A stretch of 64,000 nt of DNA from Ginsengibacter hankyongi (GCF_008710285.1 NZ_VYQF01000003.1:186001-250000); one strand, 5' to 3'; positions 17,758-28,108 are shown, numbered from the stretch's first letter. A program made the numbers and translations. The notes: a model not told the origin generated them from the sequence alone.

Positions 17758-19635
17758 AATCCAGGTATTATTTTTTTCAAATTTATCCGGAATAAATTCA
17801 TTGCCCAACTTAACCTTGTCGATAACGGAAAAAGGTAATTTAGTTTGCAGCGACATCACCGTTTTTCCATCTTTCCATACCACAGCAGTATATTTTATTA
17901 CAATTATTTTGCCGGAGTAGGTGATTGTTAAGTACACCGGCAAAGGCAATCCTCCTTTATTCTCAATTGTAATTTTAGAACCCGCTCCGGATTTTTCAAC
18001 ATTTTTTATTGAGAGATCAGGATATGCCCATTCGAAAAACCATTTTTGCCAAAACCAATTTAAATTTCTGCCGGAAGCATTATTAAAACTGTAAAAGAAA
18101 TCGTAGGGAACAGGATGTTTTCCATTCCAGTCGTTCATATATTGATGCAACGATTTAAAATATAGTTTATCGCCCAACAAATCCTGCAATACATAATAGC
18201 ATAATCCTCCTTTACCATAAGAGTTAGACAAATAAGCGGCATCACTGTACAACTTTGTATTTGTAATTAATGGTACATCCTTATCAGTTCCAGAGATTGC
18301 TTCGTACCTCTTTTTACTGAAGATGCCTTCATCTTCCGGTTCGCCCATTAATGGAGAAATTACTGATTCGCCAATGGTGGCCCATCCTTCATCCATCCAC
18401 GCATATTGAGTTTCGTTGATGCCCATAAAAAATGGAAAATAACTATGAAATATTTCATGTGATGTAAGTTGTACCGCATCTTTATGCGATTGTGTTGGAT
18501 TGTCATTCACCATCATCGGGTATTCCATTTGATCCGTTCCGTCAAAAACTGTTTCGTGATTGAAAGGAAAGGGATATTTGGGATAAAAATGACTCATATA
18601 AAAAACAGATTGATGCGCCTGGTTGGCCACGTCAAAATAATCCAAATGAATTTTATTATAGGCTGCTTCAGCTAACGTTCTTCTTCCTGTAGAAGAATCA
18701 ACAACAACGCTACTTACATCCCATAAATAATGATTGCTTATTGCAAATGCAAAATCGGTTACATCTTTTGCTGAAAACTTCCATGTACCCGTGGCTGTTG
18801 GTGAAAATATATCATGCTTTGAATAATCTGTCTCATCTATTACGTGGATAATTTTTGTGGACGTAGCAGCGATTTTCATTTTTTTGATAATCTTATCGCT
18901 AAAATTTTCTGGAGCATTCAAACGATCCCCCGTAGCCCAAACAACATAATCTTTAGGAACAGAAATATCTACATTGAAATTTCCAAAATCATTATAAAAT
19001 TCCTGCGTGCCGTTATAACTCCAGGTATCCCAGTCGTCAATATCATCGTAAACAGAAACTCTTGGAAAAAAGTAAGCAATAAAATAAGAACCACTATCGA
19101 CCATGCCTGTACGCACTGGCGAACCGGTATTTAAAGTATAATGCCAGCGTACGGAAAGCTTAACCGTTGAATGCGGTAAAATATATTCGCCAGGATGAAT
19201 AATAAGATTAGTGTTTTTATGAAATGCTTTACCGGGATCAGAAAAATTGTTAATGGTTTCATTCCCTATTTGAAATGAATCAATCGAAACTCCTTCATTC
19301 AAGTCTTTCTCATCAATCTCACTTAATCTTGTCACGCCTTTCTTATACAAATCCGGGTACAGTCTTATAATAAGTTCCCTCAAGGTATCAGGACTGTTAT
19401 TATAATAAGTGATTACTTCGTTTCCTGAAAGAAGATTCGAAGCAGGATCAAAATTTACATGGATAGTATAGTCTCCCTTGTTTTGCCAATAATTTTTTCC
19501 GGGTTCTCCGTTGGGTGTCCGAGTACCTTTTTGCATTGCACTCTTCACTTCTGTTGTCGTAAAAAGTTGTTGAGAAAATAATGGAGAAACGATAAATAGA
19601 AGTGGAACAACAAAAATCGAATTACAAATTTTCAT
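17746..19635 (-). CDS. M1 family zinc metallopeptidase, exported
   Basis: This encodes about 629 residues from the ATG at 19635, which begins a good signal peptide (MKICNSIFVVPLLFIVSPLFS). Longer frames to 19704 or 19776 run into the divergent miaB promoter. The gluzincin motif HEIFH (H393, E394, H397) is followed about 18 residues on by the Glu of WMDEGWATIGE, the third zinc ligand. The N-terminal beta domain (VHFDPASNLLSGNEVITYYNNSPDTL in form) is the usual aminopeptidase-N saddle. It likely cleaves peptides in the periplasm or at the surface. The GAMEN-like exopeptidase motif is not obvious (TDQMEYPMMV occupies that place). Confidence 0.85.
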   Translation of the reverse strand: MKICNSIFVVPLLFIVSPLFSQQLFTTTEVKSAMQKGTRTPNGEPGKNYWQNKGDYTIHVNFDPASNLLSGNEVITYYNNSPDTLRELIIRLYPDLYKKGVTRLSEIDEKDLNEGVSIDSFQIGNETINNFSDPGKAFHKNTNLIIHPGEYILPHSTVKLSVRWHYTLNTGSPVRTGMVDSGSYFIAYFFPRVSVYDDIDDWDTWSYNGTQEFYNDFGNFNVDISVPKDYVVWATGDRLNAPENFSDKIIKKMKIAATSTKIIHVIDETDYSKHDIFSPTATGTWKFSAKDVTDFAFAISNHYLWDVSSVVVDSSTGRRTLAEAAYNKIHLDYFDVANQAHQSVFYMSHFYPKYPFPFNHETVFDGTDQMEYPMMVNDNPTQSHKDAVQLTSHEIFHSYFPFFMGINETQYAWMDEGWATIGESVISPLMGEPEDEGIFSKKRYEAISGTDKDVPLITNTKLYSDAAYLSNSYGKGGLCYYVLQDLLGDKLYFKSLHQYMNDWNGKHPVPYDFFYSFNNASGRNLNWFWQKWFFEWAYPDLSIKNVEKSGAGSKITIENKGGLPLPVYLTITYSGKIIVIKYTAVVWKDGKTVMSLQTKLPFSVIDKVKLGNEFIPDKFEKNNTWIKNK

Positions 19636-19694
19636 GACAGGCTTTTGGTATGTAATGGGTTTATGAATAACAATATTATTAACTTTCTGCCATC

Positions 19695-19724
19695 TTGTCG
19701 CCATGTTTAATTTATTTATATTTG
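19695..19724 (+). promoter_or_regulatory. Bacteroidota promoter for miaB
   Basis: TTG at 19695-19697 and TATATTTG at 19717-19724 fit the -33/-7 Bacteroidota promoter with the usual 19-base spacing. The predicted start is near 19731, about 16 bases before the miaB ATG. Confidence 0.65.
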
Positions 19725-19746
19725 CAGTCCGTTTAAAAACTAATAA

Positions 19747-21168
19747 ATGCTGGATGTAGAAATAAATAAGAAACATGATGAAGCAAGGCAGGGAGAGGCT
19801 TTTGCTCCTGCTCCATCATTAAGTAATTCACCCGCAAGAAAATTTTATATTGAAAGCTATGGATGTCAAATGAATTTTGCTGACAGTGAAGTGGTAGCTT
19901 CTATTCTGCACGAAAATGGTTTTGGAGCAACACAACATTTCCAGGAGGCAGATATGATATTTTTGAACACCTGTTCAATCCGGGAAAAAGCTGAACTTAC
20001 TGTAAGAAAACGGCTCACTGAATTCAGGAAAGTAAAAAAATATAATCCGGGACTTCTTATTGGTGTGTTAGGTTGCATGGCCGAACGCCTTAAATCGAAA
20101 TTTATTGAAGAAGAAAAATTAGTTGATATTGTTGTAGGACCGGATGCATATAGAAGTTTGCCAGGATTAATTGAAGAAGCTGAAAGCGGCCAGAAAGGAG
20201 TAAATGTTTTATTAAGCCGTGATGAAACTTACGGGGACATCTCTCCAATACGACTAAACAGTAATGGGGTTACAGCTTTTGTAAGCATCATGCGTGGCTG
20301 CAACAATATGTGTTCCTTTTGTGTGGTTCCGTTTACCCGTGGCCGTGAGAGAAGCCGTGATCCGCAATCCATACTGGACGAATGTATCAGTTTATTTGAT
20401 GAAGGTTATCGTGAGGTGACTTTGCTTGGTCAAAATGTTGATAGTTATTCCTGGCAAAATCCGGACGAAAGTGAAATGGTTTCCTTTGCGAAACTTCTTG
20501 AAAAAGTTGCACAAATATCGCCTTTACTTCGTGTAAGATTTTCTACTTCCCATCCAAAAGATATTACAGACGAAGTACTGTTTACAATGGCTAAATATGA
20601 AAACATCTGTAAGTATATTCATTTGCCAGTACAAAGTGGCAGCACAAGGATTTTGCAAATGATGAACCGGACTTATACACGAGAATGGTATTTATCAAAA
20701 GTAAATAGGATACGTGAATTATTGCCCGGTTGTGGAATTTCAACTGATGTTATCACCGGCTTTTGTACAGAAACAGACGAAGATCACAAAGAAACATTAA
20801 GCCTGATGGAATATTGTGAATACGACCTGGCTTATATGTTTTATTATTCAGAGCGTCCCGGAACCCTTGCTGCAAGACGCTTTACAGATGATGTGCCTGA
20901 AGAAATAAAAAAAAGCAGGTTGCAGGAAGTAGTTGCTTTGCATAGAATTCATTCATTAAAAAGCATGCAGAAAGAAGTGGGTAAAACGGCAAAAGTTTTA
21001 ATAGAAGGTAATTCAAAAAAAAGTGATGAGCATTGGGCAGGAAGAAGTGACAATAACAAAGTGGTTGTGTTTCCTAAAAATGAAAATTTGCAGAAAGGCG
21101 ACTATGCTGATGTAGTTATTGAAAGTTGTACAGCAGGAACATTAATAGGAAGATTAAAAAATAATTAA
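19747..21168 (+). CDS. miaB: tRNA-2-methylthio-N6-dimethylallyladenosine synthase MiaB
   Basis: This 473-residue radical SAM methylthiotransferase modifies i6A37 of tRNAs. Domains in order: UPF0004 ([32 protein letters not shown] supplying the three Cys of the second cluster), radical SAM core with C185, C189, C192 in GCNNMCSFC, and a C-terminal TRAM domain (about 405-470). Both cluster motifs are intact and length is typical. It leads a run with the sigma-54 activator (14-base gap). This order with lptE, a TPR gene and secG is a known Bacteroidota arrangement. Confidence 0.95.
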   Translation: MLDVEINKKHDEARQGEAFAPAPSLSNSPARKFYIESYGCQMNFADSEVVASILHENGFGATQHFQEADMIFLNTCSIREKAELTVRKRLTEFRKVKKYNPGLLIGVLGCMAERLKSKFIEEEKLVDIVVGPDAYRSLPGLIEEAESGQKGVNVLLSRDETYGDISPIRLNSNGVTAFVSIMRGCNNMCSFCVVPFTRGRERSRDPQSILDECISLFDEGYREVTLLGQNVDSYSWQNPDESEMVSFAKLLEKVAQISPLLRVRFSTSHPKDITDEVLFTMAKYENICKYIHLPVQSGSTRILQMMNRTYTREWYLSKVNRIRELLPGCGISTDVITGFCTETDEDHKETLSLMEYCEYDLAYMFYYSERPGTLAARRFTDDVPEEIKKSRLQEVVALHRIHSLKSMQKEVGKTAKVLIEGNSKKSDEHWAGRSDNNKVVVFPKNENLQKGDYADVVIESCTAGTLIGRLKNN

Positions 21169-21182
21169 TAGAATAAAAGTAA

Positions 21183-22421
21183 ATGGATCAGCAAGCAATA
21201 AAAAACAGGTTTGGAATAATAGGCAATTCTCCGGCACTTATGTATGCACTTGAAGTTGCAACACAGGTAGCCAATACAGATTTGAGTGTATTAATAAATG
21301 GCGAAAGTGGCGTTGGGAAAGAGGTTTTTTCTCATATTATCCATTCGCTTTCTGCACGTAAGCACAATCCTTTTATTGCAGTTAACTGCGGCGCCATTCC
21401 TGAAGGAACTATTGACTCCGAACTTTTTGGACATGAAAAAGGTTCTTTCACCGGAGCAGTTGACAGCCGCAAAGGATATTTTGAAACGGTAAACGGAGGA
21501 ACTATTTTTTTAGATGAAATTGGTGAAATGCCGCTGGGAACTCAGGCAAGATTGCTTCGTGTTCTGGAAGCCGGCGAATACATTCGCGTGGGGTCTTCCA
21601 AAGTACAAAAAACTGATGTGAGAGTTATAGCCGCCACCAATAAAGATTTATTGGAATATACTCATACCGGCAGGTTTCGGGAAGATCTTTATTATCGTTT
21701 AAATACAGTTCCAATAAGGGTTCCGGCATTACGAGATCGTAAAGAAGATATTTACTTACTGTTTAGAAAATTTGCAACTGATTTTGCAGAACGATATAAA
21801 TCACCGCCCGTACAATTGGATGAAGACGCACAAAACGTATTAATGAATTTTCCATGGCCCGGCAATGTAAGACAATTGAAAAATACTGCGGAACAGATTT
21901 CGGTACTTGCTCATGATAAAAATATTACGGGTGATGAATTGCGAAAATTTTTGCCGGAAACCAATTTTACGAGATTGCCCGTGCTTGCTTCAGGCAGCAC
22001 CGGCGTGAACCAGAAGGAATTTGCCAACGAAAGAGAAATATTATATAAGTTGTTTTTTGATGTGAAGAAAGATGTGACAGAATTGAAAAGAATGTTTTTT
22101 GAAGCCATGCAAAACCCTTCTTCAATTAATGGCAATTATAATTTTCGTAATGAAAAAATGTTGGACGATTTTCATAACGAACAAATAAGTCCTGCTTTAT
22201 CAACTGGTCAGCCAGTGGTTCTTAATACTACTCCCAAAAGTAATAATATTGATGAGCATCACGAAGTGGAGGAATCCCTAAGTATTATGGATGCCGAGAA
22301 GGAACTGATCATTAAAGCATTGAAAAAACATCGCGGCAAAAGAAGAGATGCATCAAGCGACCTTGGCATCAGTGAACGTACGCTTTACAGGAAACTTAAA
22401 GAATATAACATTAATGAGTAA
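21183..22421 (+). CDS. Sigma-54-dependent transcriptional activator, Fis-type
   Basis: This 412-residue AAA+ activator starts directly with the central domain. It has Walker A GESGVGKE (40-47), the sigma-54 contact loop GSFTGA (87-92, Ser for the usual Ala), Walker B GTIFLDEIGE (106-115) and the R-finger region FREDLYYRLN. A linker (about 245-355) is followed by a Fis-type helix-turn-helix at 370-412 (RRDASSDLGISERTLYRKLKEY). There is no N-terminal receiver or PAS domain, so control must come through another route. It hydrolyses ATP to open RpoN promoters. Targets are unknown. Confidence 0.9.
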   Translation: MDQQAIKNRFGIIGNSPALMYALEVATQVANTDLSVLINGESGVGKEVFSHIIHSLSARKHNPFIAVNCGAIPEGTIDSELFGHEKGSFTGAVDSRKGYFETVNGGTIFLDEIGEMPLGTQARLLRVLEAGEYIRVGSSKVQKTDVRVIAATNKDLLEYTHTGRFREDLYYRLNTVPIRVPALRDRKEDIYLLFRKFATDFAERYKSPPVQLDEDAQNVLMNFPWPGNVRQLKNTAEQISVLAHDKNITGDELRKFLPETNFTRLPVLASGSTGVNQKEFANEREILYKLFFDVKKDVTELKRMFFEAMQNPSSINGNYNFRNEKMLDDFHNEQISPALSTGQPVVLNTTPKSNNIDEHHEVEESLSIMDAEKELIIKALKKHRGKRRDASSDLGISERTLYRKLKEYNINE

Positions 22422-22553
22422 TCGAAAACGTTGATTGGTTAATAAGTTGATAAGATGAAACAAGATAAATTTTTATAAATAGCATCTCATATCTATCGAA
22501 GAGAATTTGGATGAGGCTTTTGTGTAATTCTGAAAATTTACTGTAATAAAAAA

Positions 22554-23075
22554 ATGAAACTCAACTCAAATATAAAATTGGTCGGCTTGCTTAGCTTCTT
22601 GTTTTTTACATTAAGCTTTGCAACCTGTAAATATTCTACAAAAGATACTGCTCCTATTCCACCGGAGGTGAAAACTTTCCGGGTAAATTACCTGGAAAAT
22701 AAAGCACGCTATGTAAATCCTCAGTTAACACCGCAAATCACAGAAAAACTGAAACAAAAAATTATCGGGCAAACAAGGCTCAGGCAAACCAACAATGACG
22801 ATGCGCATTATGATATCAGTGGTTATTTATCTGATTACAGTGTAACAACCACCGGTATCTCAGGTCAGAACGCAAATACAAACAGGCTGAACGTAACCTT
22901 CCATTTGATTTTTAAAGACAATCTTGATCATACCAAAGATCAAGAAACAGACGTAACCAGCAATTATGATTTTTCGGCGCAGTTAACTCTACCGCAGGCT
23001 GAATCACAATTAGGCGATCAAATTGTAAAGAATATAACTGACGCAATTTTCAATAAAATTTTTTCCAACTGGTAA
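22554..23075 (+). CDS. lptE: LPS assembly lipoprotein LptE family
   Basis: This 173-residue exported protein has a signal sequence ending near SFATCKY. The lipobox is imperfect because Thr precedes the Cys. The mature part (PEVKTFRVNYLENKARYVNPQLTPQITEKLKQKI, YDISGYLSDYSVTTTG, LNVTFHLIFKDN) is the Bacteroidota LptE family. It would plug the LptD outer-membrane channel that inserts LPS. Position between the sigma-54 activator and the TPR/secG pair supports the call. Confidence 0.8.
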   Translation: MKLNSNIKLVGLLSFLFFTLSFATCKYSTKDTAPIPPEVKTFRVNYLENKARYVNPQLTPQITEKLKQKIIGQTRLRQTNNDDAHYDISGYLSDYSVTTTGISGQNANTNRLNVTFHLIFKDNLDHTKDQETDVTSNYDFSAQLTLPQAESQLGDQIVKNITDAIFNKIFSNW

Positions 23076-23093
23076 TTAACACCAATTTATTTT

Positions 23094-24095
23094 ATGAACG
23101 AGGGCATATCTTATTCTGAATATTTCTATCAAAAAGGATCAAAGGAAACTGATGTTCTTGAAAAAAATGCAAAAGAATACCCTTCCAGTTCGTTAGCGGT
23201 ATTTCTTCTTTTATATCATTATAAAAAAATCGCTCATCCTGGTTTTGAAAAGCTAGCAAAAAAAACAGCGTTGCTTTTCAATAATCAACATTGGTTGCAG
23301 TTTCAATTAAGTAATAAGGTTTCACAAAATATTACCCATGAAATTATTGACCGGCATAATTCGCTGGAGAAGGAATTAACAAATGAGGGTAAAGGCGAAA
23401 TGAAAATTTCTCCCCTGGAAAATTTTATCAACGAACCGCATGAAATCAAAGAAAATTATGAGGAACCAACTTTAATAGATTCCTTACGTCAACAAGAATC
23501 AATTGCAAATGAAAATGCAGAAACTGATTTTTCGCAAGTCTCGCAAATAGAGGAAATGGCCAGCGAAGCAAATGAGACAGAAACCAAAATAATTTCGCAG
23601 GATTCCAGAGAAGAAGGTACACAGCAAACCGATGAAACAAAAGATAATTTTAATGAAACTGTAACAAGCAATACTTTTCAGCAACAAGAGCCTGTCTCAA
23701 ATGAAATTGCAGAAAAAGAGGAAGAAATAATTGCATTTGAGCCTTTACATACGGTTGATTATTTTGCGTCGCAGGGAATTAAAATAACTGAAGAACTTCT
23801 CACCAACGATAAACTTGGCAGCCAAATGAAAAGTTTTACCGCATGGCTTAAGAGCATGAAAAAATTACACCCGGGAAAATTAGAGGAACAAAGTTTAGCA
23901 ACTGAAAAATTAATTCAAACCTCTGCGGATGAATCGAACATTAATACAGAAATACTTACTGAAGCTATGGCAGAAGTGCTAATTAAACAGGATAAAAAGG
24001 AAAAAGCAATTGAAATGTTTAGTAAATTAAGTTTGATTAATCCCTCTAAAAGCGCTTACTTTGCGGCCAGAATTGAAAGTATAAAATCAAATTAA
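23094..24095 (+). CDS. TPR-like protein of the lptE-secG block, unknown
   Basis: This 333-residue soluble protein has a conserved N-terminal part (1-80) and a long acidic, Glu/Gln/Asn-rich low-complexity middle (about 100-225). The conserved C-terminal part has LHTVDYFASQGIKI, SQMKSFTAWLKSMKKLH and a TPR-like pair near 285-333 (LTEAMAEVLIKQDKKEKAIEMFSKLS then NPSKSAYFAARIE). It occurs beside secG across Bacteroidota but has no assigned function. It ends one base before secG. Confidence 0.75.
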   Translation: MNEGISYSEYFYQKGSKETDVLEKNAKEYPSSSLAVFLLLYHYKKIAHPGFEKLAKKTALLFNNQHWLQFQLSNKVSQNITHEIIDRHNSLEKELTNEGKGEMKISPLENFINEPHEIKENYEEPTLIDSLRQQESIANENAETDFSQVSQIEEMASEANETETKIISQDSREEGTQQTDETKDNFNETVTSNTFQQQEPVSNEIAEKEEEIIAFEPLHTVDYFASQGIKITEELLTNDKLGSQMKSFTAWLKSMKKLHPGKLEEQSLATEKLIQTSADESNINTEILTEAMAEVLIKQDKKEKAIEMFSKLSLINPSKSAYFAARIESIKSN

Positions 24096-24096
24096 T

Positions 24097-24441
24097 ATGT
24101 TAATCGTTTTTTTAGTTCTAATTATTATTGCATCTATAGTTTTAGGGCTTATTATTTTAGTTCAAAATCCAAAAGGCGGCGGTCTTTCCTCATCCCTGGG
24201 AGGATTTGGAAACCAGCTTATGGGTGTAAGACAAACTACAGACGTGCTCGAAAAAGGCACATGGCTTTTTGCTGCAATAATTGGCGTTTTGTGTCTTACT
24301 TCGGCAATGTTTATCCCTAAAACTGGCGGCAGCGAAAATGACAACCTGATTAATAATGCGCCTGCAACAAATCCGGCTCAACCACAAAACACAGTTCCTT
24401 TAACGCAACCATCCACACTGCCTGCGAATCCGTCAAAATAA
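24097..24441 (+). CDS. secG: Preprotein translocase subunit SecG
   Basis: This 114-residue protein has two membrane helices (about 2-22 and 53-72) joined by the hallmark loop VQNPKGGGLSSSLGGFGNQLMGVRQ. It belongs to the SecYEG translocon. The C-terminal tail is Pro/Asn/Gln-rich. Start one base after the TPR gene stop indicates coupled translation. Confidence 0.9.
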   Translation: MLIVFLVLIIIASIVLGLIILVQNPKGGGLSSSLGGFGNQLMGVRQTTDVLEKGTWLFAAIIGVLCLTSAMFIPKTGGSENDNLINNAPATNPAQPQNTVPLTQPSTLPANPSK

Positions 24442-24459
24442 TTTATAACACTTTTTAAT

Positions 24460-24490
24460 AACCCTGTCTCAAAAAGGCAGGGTTTTTTTA
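24460..24490 (+). terminator. Rho-independent terminator after secG
   Basis: AACCCTG (24460-24466) pairs with CAGGGTT (24478-24484), with a further CT/AG pair inside, then a seven-T tract. It closes the miaB to secG transcription unit. Confidence 0.85.
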
Positions 24491-24552
24491 TTTACTTTGA
24501 CAAACAATTAAAAAAGTCTGCCCTCTTTAATCACCTGTGAATTTTAAGTAAA

Positions 24553-25584
24553 ATGAAAATCCGTAGAATTATCTTATTTTTTTTCGTAGCTATATTCCTT
24601 ATTCTTATTTATGGTGCATGGGAGTTTTTTGGACCAACTATACAACCACCTGCGAAGAAATTTTTTTACATACATTCCGGCGCAACTTACCAGCAAGTAA
24701 AAGACAGCCTTAAGAAAAATGGGATTATTGGAACGGGCTTCTGGTTTGATAAAGTGGCAACCTATTCTCATTATGATAAAAATGTGAAAGCCGGTAAATA
24801 TAAAATAACCGATGGCATGAGCGTTGTAAACCTTGTGAAAATGTTGCGTAACGGAAGACAAAGCCCCGTGAATCTTATTATTACTAAGCTTAGAACCAAA
24901 GAGGATCTTGCAAAAAAAATTGCCGATAATTTTGAAACTGATTCACTCACTGTTATTAATTTTTTAAATAACAACGATTCCGTTTTACAATTTGATGTAG
25001 ATACAAATACCGTGATGACCATTATAATTCCTAACACCTACACGTACACGTGGAATACACCGGTTACCAATGTGTTTAAAAAATTATATAGTGAAGAGCA
25101 TAAGTTCTGGAATGAAGATAGATTACAAAAGGCGGAGCGATTACACCTGACTCCTAAAGAAGTTTATACCATTGCTTCCATTGTGGAAGAGGAAACCAAT
25201 CGACCTGAAGATAAAGGCAAAATTGCAAGTGTTTATATCAACAGGCTACGAAAAGGAATGAGGCTTGCTGCCGATCCCACTATAAAATTTGCGATGAAGG
25301 ATTTCGGTTTGAAAAGAATTTATTTTAAGTATTTGAGCTACCCTTCGCCGTATAACACCTATTTACACACAGGGCTTCCCCCAGGTCCTATAAACACGCC
25401 TTCTATAAAAACAATCGATGCAGTTTTAGATGCTCCCGAAACTGATTATTTATTTTTTGTTGCACGTCCAAACTCAGGCGGCTTATCGGATTTCTCAAGT
25501 ACATTCCAGGAGCATTCGGCTTACGCAAAAGCCTATCGCGATGCACTGGACAGTTCATTGAAAGAAAAACAGGAAAATCAATAG
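24553..25584 (+). CDS. mltG: Endolytic murein transglycosylase MltG
   Basis: This 343-residue protein has one N-terminal membrane anchor (residues 5-25), a LysM-like segment (ATYQQVKDSLKKNGII) and the YceG/MltG core. The core has ASIVEEETNRPEDKGKIASVYINRL with the catalytic Glu near 212, and GMRLAADPTIKFA. It cleaves nascent glycan strands and sets their length. Length and motif order match the family. Confidence 0.9.
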   Translation: MKIRRIILFFFVAIFLILIYGAWEFFGPTIQPPAKKFFYIHSGATYQQVKDSLKKNGIIGTGFWFDKVATYSHYDKNVKAGKYKITDGMSVVNLVKMLRNGRQSPVNLIITKLRTKEDLAKKIADNFETDSLTVINFLNNNDSVLQFDVDTNTVMTIIIPNTYTYTWNTPVTNVFKKLYSEEHKFWNEDRLQKAERLHLTPKEVYTIASIVEEETNRPEDKGKIASVYINRLRKGMRLAADPTIKFAMKDFGLKRIYFKYLSYPSPYNTYLHTGLPPGPINTPSIKTIDAVLDAPETDYLFFVARPNSGGLSDFSSTFQEHSAYAKAYRDALDSSLKEKQENQ

Positions 25585-25654
25585 CTTTTTAATGCCTATT
25601 TTAGATTTATAAATGCAGCTCATTAACTTCAACAAAAAATCATCCCGGTAAGTT

Positions 25655-26608
25655 TTGATAAAAATTGTTCGCATATTTACAGAATTCCACCCGGTTAATT
25701 TTCTTATTGAGAAAAGTAAGAAATGGTCCCCAACCGGGTTCCAGGGTATGTCATTATACGAAGTACTGAAATACTATGGCAAAAATTTTAGTGTTCCACA
25801 TCTCACAGAAAGAGCCGCTGCGATTTCATATAATTTTATTATGGCCATTCCGCCGACTTGTCTTTTTATTTTTACATTAATTCCCAGTTTACCTTTTGTC
25901 TCCAAAAAAAGTTTAAAACATCAGCTTCATTTTTTAATAACCGATATAATTCCCGCACAAGCGAATAACAAAGGGATTATACAATTTGTGGATGGGTTTA
26001 TTGACGGATCAAAGATTGGCCTGATTTCTTTTACTTTCATCTTATCCTTACTTTTTGCATCAAATGCCGTTATGGGATTAATGCGATCGTTCAATAAAGA
26101 TTACGTTGGTTTTAAAAAAGTTAAAGGTTTAAAAAAAAGATGGATCGCCATACAATTGACGATCTTGTTATTTGGGCTATTAATGGTTTGCTTTATTTTG
26201 CTGCTCGTACAAAGTAATATTCTTGATCTTATTGGCATAACGAATAGGCATATACGACATGTTATTTTATATGGAAGATGGGCTTTTATAATAGCGCTCA
26301 TTTTCTACTCTTACGCATTTATTTACAAATATGCGCCTTCTACAAAAAAAAGATGGAAACTTGTTTCTCCGGGCGCCGTTATAGCTACTACGTTGAGTAT
26401 TATTGCTACAATCGGCTTTTCAGCTTTTGTAAATAATTTCGGGCGCTATAATATTTTGTATGGGTCCATAGGAAGTATAATGGTCGTAATGATAATGATC
26501 TTCCTTAATTCGCTTGTAGTGCTTATTGGCTTTGAATTTAATTTAAGCATTAATACTCTTAAAAGTATCTCGGAACAAAAGGCCCACTATAACAAACTTA
26601 AAAAATAA
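25655..26608 (+). CDS. YihY/virulence factor BrkB family membrane protein
   Basis: This 317-residue protein has six hydrophobic segments and the family motifs LTERAAAISYNFIMAIPP, LIPSLPF, and GRYNILYGSIGSIMVVMIMIF near the end. The start is TTG. I keep it over the ATG at 25748 because the residues between (HPVNFLIEKSKKWSPTGFQGMSLYEV) match the N-terminal pattern seen in Bacteroidota homologues. Function is uncertain. Older claims as RNase BN are wrong for this family. Confidence 0.85.
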   Translation: MIKIVRIFTEFHPVNFLIEKSKKWSPTGFQGMSLYEVLKYYGKNFSVPHLTERAAAISYNFIMAIPPTCLFIFTLIPSLPFVSKKSLKHQLHFLITDIIPAQANNKGIIQFVDGFIDGSKIGLISFTFILSLLFASNAVMGLMRSFNKDYVGFKKVKGLKKRWIAIQLTILLFGLLMVCFILLLVQSNILDLIGITNRHIRHVILYGRWAFIIALIFYSYAFIYKYAPSTKKRWKLVSPGAVIATTLSIIATIGFSAFVNNFGRYNILYGSIGSIMVVMIMIFLNSLVVLIGFEFNLSINTLKSISEQKAHYNKLKK

Positions 26609-26644
26609 CATTAAAAAAGAAACCAGCTAAAGAATCGAGCCTTT

Positions 26645-26674
26645 TTGCGCTTTGCATATTCTAAAGTAATTTTG
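26645..26674 (+). promoter_or_regulatory. Bacteroidota promoter for lpdA
   Basis: TTG at 26645-26647 and TAATTTTG at 26667-26674 give a 19-base spacing and exact consensus. The ATG follows 46 bases after the -7 box. Confidence 0.65.
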
Positions 26675-26719
26675 CAACGCTCTAAATAAGCCTTTTTATA
26701 ATTAAAAACATAACAGAAC

Positions 26720-28108
26720 ATGGCATACGACGTAATAGTATTAGGAAGTGGACCCGGTGGTTATCCCGCAGCAATCAGAGCTTCGCAACTGGGAAAAAAA
26801 GTTGCAATAGTTGAACGTGAAAGCCTGGGAGGTATCTGCCTCAATTGGGGATGTATTCCCACGAAAGCATTATTGAAAAGTGCGCAGGTGATGGAATATG
26901 CGAAACATGCTGCCGACTACGGTATTGAAGTAAATGATTTTAAACAAAATTTTGGAAATGTAATTAAGCGCAGCCGCGGCGTGGCTGATAAAATGACCAA
27001 AGGCGTTACCTTTTTAATGAAGAAGAATAAGATTGACGTTGTAATGGGGAACGGGAAATTATTAACTCCTAATAAACTTGAGGTAACAGCTGCTGATGGT
27101 AGCAAACAAACACTGGAGGCAAAAAATATTATAATTGCCACAGGGGCAAGAGCCAGGGAATTACCTGCATTAAAATTAGATGGTAAAAAAATAATTGAAT
27201 ACCGTGCTGCTATGAGTTTACCGGAGCAACCAAAATCATTGATAGTAGTTGGCTCAGGAGCTATCGGAACCGAATTTGCATATTTCTACAACAGCCTTGG
27301 AACAAAAGTGACCATAGTTGAATTTTTACCCAGGATAGTACCTGTAGAAGATGAAGACATTTCTAAAGAATTAGAAAAGAGTTTTAAAAAACAAGGAATT
27401 ACCATTATGGTGAATAGCGAAGTTACCAGTGTTGACACTAGCGGTAATGGGGTTAAAGCAAAAGTAAAAACGCAGGATGGAGAAGTAACACTTGAGGCTG
27501 ATGTGCTATTAAGTGCTGTGGGTATAACCGCAAACATTGAGAATATTGGTTTGGAGCAAGTAGGAATTAAAACAGATAAAGGAAGAATTGTAGTAGATGC
27601 CAATCAGCAAACCAATGTACCGGGAGTTTATGCAATTGGAGATTGCACGCCCAACCAGGCACTGGCTCATAAAGCGACAAAGGAAGGCATCAATGCGGCA
27701 GAACATCTTGCAGGAAAAAAACCCGAACCGATAGATTATAATAATGTTCCGGGATGTACTTATTGCACTCCTGAAATAGCATCTGTTGGTTATACAGAAA
27801 AAGCGGCTAAGGATGCAGGTTATGAACTGAAAGTAGGCAAGTTCCCTTTTAGTGCAAGCGGAAAAGCTACAGCAGCCGGCGCTACCGGCGGGTTTGTAAA
27901 AATAATTTACGATGCAAAATATGGCGAATTACTAGGCTGCCATATGATAGGATATAACGTTACCGAAGTAATTGCTGAAGTTGTCGCTGCGCGCAAATTA
28001 GAGACTACAGCACACGAAATATTAAATGCAATTCATCCCCATCCAACAATCAGTGAAGCTGTGAAAGAAGCTACTGCAGTGGCTTACGGAGAAGCAACGG
28101 ATATTTAA
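26720..28108 (+). CDS. lpdA: Dihydrolipoyl dehydrogenase
   Basis: This 462-residue FAD flavoprotein disulfide reductase (E3 of 2-oxo acid dehydrogenase and glycine cleavage complexes) has GSGPGG for FAD (10-15) and the redox disulfide C40/C45 in GGICLNWGCIPTK. It also has an NAD-binding GSGAIGTEFA, an FAD-contacting YAIGDC, and the active-site His/Glu pair in HPHPTISE (H441, E446). All catalytic residues are present. Partner E1/E2 genes are not in the window. Confidence 0.95.
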   Translation: MAYDVIVLGSGPGGYPAAIRASQLGKKVAIVERESLGGICLNWGCIPTKALLKSAQVMEYAKHAADYGIEVNDFKQNFGNVIKRSRGVADKMTKGVTFLMKKNKIDVVMGNGKLLTPNKLEVTAADGSKQTLEAKNIIIATGARARELPALKLDGKKIIEYRAAMSLPEQPKSLIVVGSGAIGTEFAYFYNSLGTKVTIVEFLPRIVPVEDEDISKELEKSFKKQGITIMVNSEVTSVDTSGNGVKAKVKTQDGEVTLEADVLLSAVGITANIENIGLEQVGIKTDKGRIVVDANQQTNVPGVYAIGDCTPNQALAHKATKEGINAAEHLAGKKPEPIDYNNVPGCTYCTPEIASVGYTEKAAKDAGYELKVGKFPFSASGKATAAGATGGFVKIIYDAKYGELLGCHMIGYNVTEVIAEVVAARKLETTAHEILNAIHPHPTISEAVKEATAVAYGEATDI

